Of a DNA stretch of 33,554 nucleotides, positions 28,858 to 33,554 are shown one piece after another. The position numbers and the translations under genes are program-made. A model generated the notes under the pieces. The model was not told the DNA's origin and searched no databases. It saw only the letters and a list, made by a program, of their open reading frames with translations. This stretch comes from Lachnospiraceae bacterium (GTDB lineage Bacteria; Bacillota; Clostridia; Lachnospirales; Lachnospiraceae), in assembly GCA_024687125.1 (NCBI GenBank), contig JAILFA010000097.1, positions 1 to 33,554 on the forward strand. The letters are read 5' to 3'. Position 1 is the first letter of the stretch; each line of letters begins with the position of its first letter.

Positions 28858-31278
28858 ATGGATAAGGAACAGAAATCGGTTCAGACACAGACGCCCGCAG
28901 AACACGTCCGCCGGAGGCGCAGCACGCTCATTCCGCTGATCCTCGTGTTCGTGTTTGTGGCGGTCATGGTCTTTTATACCTCCCGGCTGATCTACAGCGT
29001 CGCGATCCTCAATTCCAACGCCGTCATCGAGGACCGGATCAAAAATGTCTCCTCCCTGATCGAGAACCATCTGAATACCGCCGAGAACGTACTGCAGATC
29101 ACCGCCGACTCCGTTCATCACATGCTCATCAGCGGCAGCACGCCCTCCCGTATCCATGAATTCCTTGTAGAAGAAACGAACAACGTGACGGAACAGTTCG
29201 GTGAAAATTACCACGGGCTGTACGGCTTCATCATGAGCAAATACATGGACGGCCTGAAATGGGAACCGCCCGCCGATTATGACCCCAAGACCCGCGACTG
29301 GTACATCGTCGCTCAGCAGAACGGCGGCGAGGTCGCGATCGTCCCGCCCTATATCGACGCGCAGACAGGCGACCTGATCATCTCCGTTTCCAGGATGCTG
29401 CCGGACAGACAGAACATCCTGTCTCTGGATGTCTACCTCAACGGCATCCAGGCCCTGATGGACGAGCTGACACTCAGCGGCAAGGGATACGGCTTCGTCA
29501 TCGACGAAACCGGCCTGTTCATAGCACACAAGAACGAGAGCAGAAAAGGAACCAACATCTGTGATACCGAGGGCGGACAGGAATTTCTGAACGCTCTGAC
29601 CGGGACAGGCGCCGGCAGCTTTACGTACACCACTGACGGGGAAAAGAGCACCGTCTTCGTCAACGGCATCATGAACCACTGGTACGTGGTCATGGTCGTC
29701 AGCAATACAGAGCTCTACGCGGAGGTCAACCGTCAGCTGATCGTCAATATCTTCATCTGCTCCCTGGTCTTTATCATGATCGCCCTGTTCTACTATATCG
29801 CGCACAAGAACGAAAAGAATTCCAATAAGCGTATGGAGGAGATGAAGCTCGAGGAACAGAAGGCCGCCTACGAAAGAAAGGTGCTCGAGCTGGAAAAAGA
29901 CGCCGCCAACGCTTCCAACAAAGCCAAGAGCGATTTCCTCGCCAACATGTCGCACGAGATCCGCACCCCCATGAACGCGATCCTCGGCATGGATGAGATG
30001 ATCCTCAGGGCAAAGCCCGCGGATCCGATCCGAAAGTATGCGCTGAACATCCAGAGCGCGGGCAAGACCCTGTTGTCCATCATCAACGGGATCCTCGATT
30101 TTTCCAAGATCGAACAGGGCAAGATGGATCTGATCCCCGTGGAATACAGCTTTGCGTCGGTCATGAACGACATCGTCAATATGACGATGAAAAAGGCCGA
30201 AGACAAGGGACTCGCATATGTCTTTATCGTCTCGGAGGATATCCCGTCCGTGCTTAAGGGGGATGAGATACGGGTGCGTCAGGTCATGCTCAACCTCATC
30301 AACAACGCGATCAAATACACGCACGAGGGAAGCGTCTCCGCCGATGTGTCCTACAACAAAGCCGAACAGACGCTGCTGGTCATCGTAAGCGACACCGGGA
30401 TCGGCATCAGGGAAGAGGATCTGGATAAGCTCTTCGGCTCCTTCCAGCGGCTTGAGGAGGACAAAAACCGCAACATTGAAGGTACCGGTCTGGGGCTCAA
30501 CATTGCGATGCGTCTTGTGAAGATGATGAACGGCACCATCGAAGTGAACAGCACCTACGGCAAGGGTACCACATTCAAGGCAACGATGCAGCAGGAGGTC
30601 ATTGACAGTACGCCGATCGGCGACTTCGCACAGAGGATCTCAAATATGCAGGAAAACACGGCTGACGACTACAGGCCCTCGTTCATCGCCCCTTCAGCCC
30701 GCGCTCTGATCATTGATGACAATGACATGAACCTGGATGTGATCGGATCTCTGCTGGAAGACACGAAGATCCGCGTCACGACCGCCGAATCCGGAAAGGA
30801 ATGCCTGGAGATCCTTAAGGAGAATACCTTTGATCTGATCTTCCTCGATCAGATGATGCCCGGCATGTCCGGCATACAGACACTCGCGGAGATGAAGCGG
30901 CAGCACCTCGCGGAAAACACGCCGGTCATCGCACTGACAGCCGACGCCATCGTAGGCGCCCGCGACAACTACATCAAAGAAGGCTTTTCCGATTATCTGA
31001 GCAAGCCTGTCATGTTTGACGCGCTGGAAGCGATCCTGCGCAAATATCTGCCGCAGGATCTGATCCTCCCGGCTGATCAGGCCGCGGATGACACAGAAGC
31101 AGCCGTGCTGCACTTCCCGGAGGATGACGGAGAAAAGCCGCTCGTGATCGCGGTCTCAAATTCCCCGGACAAGCTGCGCCGGATCAAAGCCGTCCTGGGC
31201 GAAAGCTGCAAGGGTGTCTTTGTAAAAGACACCGCAAGCGCCGCCAGATATCTTGAGAAAAAAGAGCAGAAGGATTAA
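28858..31278 (+). CDS. dCache hybrid sensor histidine kinase
   Basis: 806 residues from ATG 28858 (GAGG at 6 nt). An alternative GTG at 28825 overlaps the previous stop in GTGA and would add 11 residues. TM1 is at about 18-40 and an extracellular dCache domain at about 45-290, with Asp-Pro-Lys-Thr-Arg-Asp-Trp-Tyr and Pro-Pro-Tyr-Ile-Asp. TM2 lies near 295-318, followed by a coiled linker. HisKA has H366 (Ser-His-Glu-Ile-Arg-Thr-Pro), and HATPase has Asp-Thr-Gly-Ile-Gly-Ile and Gly-Thr-Gly-Leu-Gly-Leu. A receiver domain has D664. About 50 further residues resemble the start of a second receiver and then stop. A separate output regulator is not visible. Confidence 0.93.
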   Translation: MDKEQKSVQTQTPAEHVRRRRSTLIPLILVFVFVAVMVFYTSRLIYSVAILNSNAVIEDRIKNVSSLIENHLNTAENVLQITADSVHHMLISGSTPSRIHEFLVEETNNVTEQFGENYHGLYGFIMSKYMDGLKWEPPADYDPKTRDWYIVAQQNGGEVAIVPPYIDAQTGDLIISVSRMLPDRQNILSLDVYLNGIQALMDELTLSGKGYGFVIDETGLFIAHKNESRKGTNICDTEGGQEFLNALTGTGAGSFTYTTDGEKSTVFVNGIMNHWYVVMVVSNTELYAEVNRQLIVNIFICSLVFIMIALFYYIAHKNEKNSNKRMEEMKLEEQKAAYERKVLELEKDAANASNKAKSDFLANMSHEIRTPMNAILGMDEMILRAKPADPIRKYALNIQSAGKTLLSIINGILDFSKIEQGKMDLIPVEYSFASVMNDIVNMTMKKAEDKGLAYVFIVSEDIPSVLKGDEIRVRQVMLNLINNAIKYTHEGSVSADVSYNKAEQTLLVIVSDTGIGIREEDLDKLFGSFQRLEEDKNRNIEGTGLGLNIAMRLVKMMNGTIEVNSTYGKGTTFKATMQQEVIDSTPIGDFAQRISNMQENTADDYRPSFIAPSARALIIDDNDMNLDVIGSLLEDTKIRVTTAESGKECLEILKENTFDLIFLDQMMPGMSGIQTLAEMKRQHLAENTPVIALTADAIVGARDNYIKEGFSDYLSKPVMFDALEAILRKYLPQDLILPADQAADDTEAAVLHFPEDDGEKPLVIAVSNSPDKLRRIKAVLGESCKGVFVKDTASAARYLEKKEQKD

Positions 31279-33554
31279 TCCCCGGAGACATTTGCCCGGA
31301 TGACTCCCGCCAGCTCGTCGAGCGTCATGGGCTTTGACAGATAATCGGAAAATCCCTTTTCCATATACATCTCTTTTGCGCCGGCAATAGCATTGGCTGT
31401 CAGAGCGATATACGGCGTATCCGTATTGAGATTTCCCTCCACGGTCTTCGACTTTTCCAGCGCCTCGATACCGTCCATCTCGGGCATCATATGATCGAGC
31501 AGGATGATATCGAATTTCTTTTTCGTGATCAGATCGAGCATCTCCTCCCCGCTCCCGCAGGTTGTCAAAGTGACCTTGAGCACGCGCAGGAGCCCGCTGG
31601 CCACCTTGAGGTTCAGATCATTGTCGTCGACGATCAGTGCGCTGATGCCCTCGAGATCCGCCGGCTCATCCTCCGCTGCTGCCGCAGCCGCCTGCGCCGG
31701 TTTCTCCTCGATATTCCCGATCGGAGAGCCATCGCTGACGGTCTGCGGGATCCTGACGATGAACTCCGATCCCACGCCATAGGTGCTCTCGCACTCGATC
31801 GTGCCGCCCATGAGCCGGATCAGGTTGGCGGCGATAGCAAGGCCGAGCCCGGAGCCCTCGACAGATCTCGTCTTTGTCGGATCAAGACGCTCAAACTGTT
31901 TGAAAAGCTTGTCTTTGTCGCTGTCCTTGATCCCGATGCCCGTGTCCTTGACAGAGATATACAGAACCGCGCGTTTACCTTCCCGGCTCTCCTGCCGGAC
32001 CGTATAGGTGATACTCCCTGAAGGGGTATATTTCACAGCATTTCCCAGCAGGTTGATCATGACCTCGCGGATCCTCTTTTCATCTCCGATCAGTTTGGAC
32101 GGCATCTCCTCAGAGATGTTCTTCACAAAGCGAAGACCATTTTCATCGGCTTTTACACCGATCATCGTGATGATGCTGCCGATGAGCTGTTTCGTGTCGT
32201 ATTCCGCATTGATGATCTCCATCTTGCCCTGCTCGATCTTGGAGAAATCCAGCACATCGCTGATGATCTCAAGCAGCGACGTACCGGCGCTCTTGATGTT
32301 GACCGCATACTCCCTGACCTTGGGATCCGTATCCTCCCGCAGGATCAGTTCATCCATGCCCAGGATCGCGTTGATGGGGGTACGGATCTCATGGCTCATA
32401 TTGGCGAGGAATGTCGACTTGGCCTGATTGGCGTTCTGTGCCTCCAGTGAAACGGCTCTGAGCTCACTGATCCGTTTTACTTCATAGGAAAACGCCGCCA
32501 CCAGAATGAGCAGAAGACCGATGGATATGAACACCCCGTCATTGTGGTGGATCGGAAGACTGACGTGGATGATCTCAGCAAAACAGAGTACGGCAAAGGT
32601 GCAGAAGGCGACCGCGATCCGGGTATTCTCTCTGTGTCCTTTGACAAAGGTGTCATAGACGATCACGGCAAAGGTATACACGGCAACCATTCCCATGATC
32701 GCGTTGCAGAATATCATGGTTTTCAGAAAATCGGCGATCCCGGCAAAATGCAGGATGCTGAGCGTGACAAAATTGACGATGATCAGCAGGCAGATCGGAT
32801 AGTAAAGCCTGTTGTATCTGCGTCCCAGCAGGGTATACACATAAGTCGCATAAAGAAACGGGAGCAGCATGAGGACCAGAAATTCCGCGACACCGTCGAT
32901 ATAATAGTTCCCAAACAGCAGCGGATAAGTATAATTATCCAGAAGCAGCCACAGGGCGCCCAGGAGCGTACCGATACTCAGATACCAGAGCGGCAACGTC
33001 CGCCCGTTTTTGATCCTGTATGACAGACAGATCAATGTGATCACCAGACTGATCACTATGATCGAGAATCCGAGGATCAGCGTGAAGAGATTGTTCTGGA
33101 TGAGTGTCATGGCAAAGCCGAGGCGGTTGCCGATATAGGTCTCTCTCAGACGATACTCGTCCGACCCGTAGCCCGGCCGCACCAGTGTGAGCGTCTTGCC
33201 GGCATCACTGGATCGCAGGGTGATCGCCAGCCACATGCTTTTGACGTTGCTGCCGAAGACAGAATGACTGATCCGGTAACTGTTCCTGAGATCGTCTTCC
33301 ACATAGGCATCCATATCCTTGTTTGTCCAAAGGAACAGACAGCTGCCATCCTTGATCACCTCCGGAAGCTGCGTGGTCAGCCGGACCTCGTCAACGCCCT
33401 TCACATCAAATACATCGGGGGCTCTGTACTCGGTTGTCACACCGTCCGGAGATGTATAGGACCAGACCGCGTCATACAGTTCGCATTCATTGGCAAACAG
33501 GGATTCGTTCCTGACAAAGAACTGTCCGTAGATGAACAGGATCAGTGTAAAAAG
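31275..33554 (-). CDS. 7TM hybrid sensor histidine kinase, N-terminus beyond window
   Basis: The frame is open from the stop at 31275 to the right edge, at least 759 residues; it reads on past an internal GTG at 33440 through a hydrophobic N-terminal segment, so the true start is outside. Visible parts are an extracellular beta domain of DISM type, seven membrane helices (7TMR-DISM-like), HisKA with Ser-His-Glu-Ile-Arg-Thr-Pro, HATPase with Asp-Thr-Gly-Ile-Gly-Ile and Gly-Ser-Gly-Leu-Gly-Leu, an Ala-rich linker and a C-terminal receiver with Leu-Leu-Asp-His-Met-Met-Pro. The kinase and receiver regions are clearly similar to the neighbouring convergent kinase. The two genes share their TTAA stop overlap. 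Confidence 0.92.
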   Translation of the reverse strand, partial: LFTLILFIYGQFFVRNESLFANECELYDAVWSYTSPDGVTTEYRAPDVFDVKGVDEVRLTTQLPEVIKDGSCLFLWTNKDMDAYVEDDLRNSYRISHSVFGSNVKSMWLAITLRSSDAGKTLTLVRPGYGSDEYRLRETYIGNRLGFAMTLIQNNLFTLILGFSIIVISLVITLICLSYRIKNGRTLPLWYLSIGTLLGALWLLLDNYTYPLLFGNYYIDGVAEFLVLMLLPFLYATYVYTLLGRRYNRLYYPICLLIIVNFVTLSILHFAGIADFLKTMIFCNAIMGMVAVYTFAVIVYDTFVKGHRENTRIAVAFCTFAVLCFAEIIHVSLPIHHNDGVFISIGLLLILVAAFSYEVKRISELRAVSLEAQNANQAKSTFLANMSHEIRTPINAILGMDELILREDTDPKVREYAVNIKSAGTSLLEIISDVLDFSKIEQGKMEIINAEYDTKQLIGSIITMIGVKADENGLRFVKNISEEMPSKLIGDEKRIREVMINLLGNAVKYTPSGSITYTVRQESREGKRAVLYISVKDTGIGIKDSDKDKLFKQFERLDPTKTRSVEGSGLGLAIAANLIRLMGGTIECESTYGVGSEFIVRIPQTVSDGSPIGNIEEKPAQAAAAAAEDEPADLEGISALIVDDNDLNLKVASGLLRVLKVTLTTCGSGEEMLDLITKKKFDIILLDHMMPEMDGIEALEKSKTVEGNLNTDTPYIALTANAIAGAKEMYMEKGFSDYLSKPMTLDELAGVIRANVSGD

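Overview
The window is a stretch of bacterial chromosome. Composition is GC-rich, apart from an AT-rich island around 2.9-3.6 kb. Shine-Dalgarno sites are strong and promoters are sigma-70/sigma-A-like. Gene content includes type III glutamine synthetase, LL-diaminopimelate aminotransferase, an ANTAR antiterminator next to glnA, and a DUF3798 lipoprotein. Together these point to a Gram-positive anaerobe of class Clostridia, probably near Lachnospiraceae (inference; no rRNA is present). No tRNA, rRNA, CRISPR array, insertion sequence or prophage was seen.

Layout. (1) 1-2851, minus strand: two tandem secreted lipoproteins with long Asp/Glu-rich linkers; the distal one runs off the left edge. 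(2) 2852-3736: an AT-rich island with a mirror-symmetric array of six AGGCATATA-like arms, a GC hairpin and one tiny unknown gene. (3) 3737-5960, minus strand: a metallo-beta-lactamase-fold hydrolase followed by an active-looking GGDEF diguanylate cyclase, with its own promoter at 6005-6032. (4) 6098-21312, minus strand: a single tightly packed operon of about 15 kb, gltB-gltD-dapL-pyrG-carA-carB-glnA-ANTAR regulator. It starts at a consensus promoter followed by a leader with a terminator and competing ANTAR-type hairpins. (5) 21313-21618: a shared divergent control region with two sets of direct repeats. (6) 21619-25594, plus strand: asnB-glnN behind its own promoter and a leader terminator carrying the same hexaloop. 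(7) 25671-31278, plus strand: a membrane GGDEF/EAL protein, a DUF3798 lipoprotein and a dCache hybrid histidine kinase. (8) 31275-33554, minus strand: a convergent 7TM hybrid histidine kinase that runs off the right edge.

How it fits together. The core is a nitrogen-flow control unit. Glutamate synthase, two unrelated glutamine synthetases, asparagine synthetase, and the glutamine or glutamate consumers CarA, PyrG and DapL are all expressed from one 0.66 kb intergenic region. Both transcripts begin with an attenuator whose anti-terminator stem carries the hexaloop AAAGGC. The last gene of the large operon encodes the ANTAR protein expected to bind such loops, so the operon probably makes its own antiterminator. 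The most unusual defect is an in-frame TGA in gltB where the family has glycine; it splits glutamate synthase into two open halves at a domain boundary.
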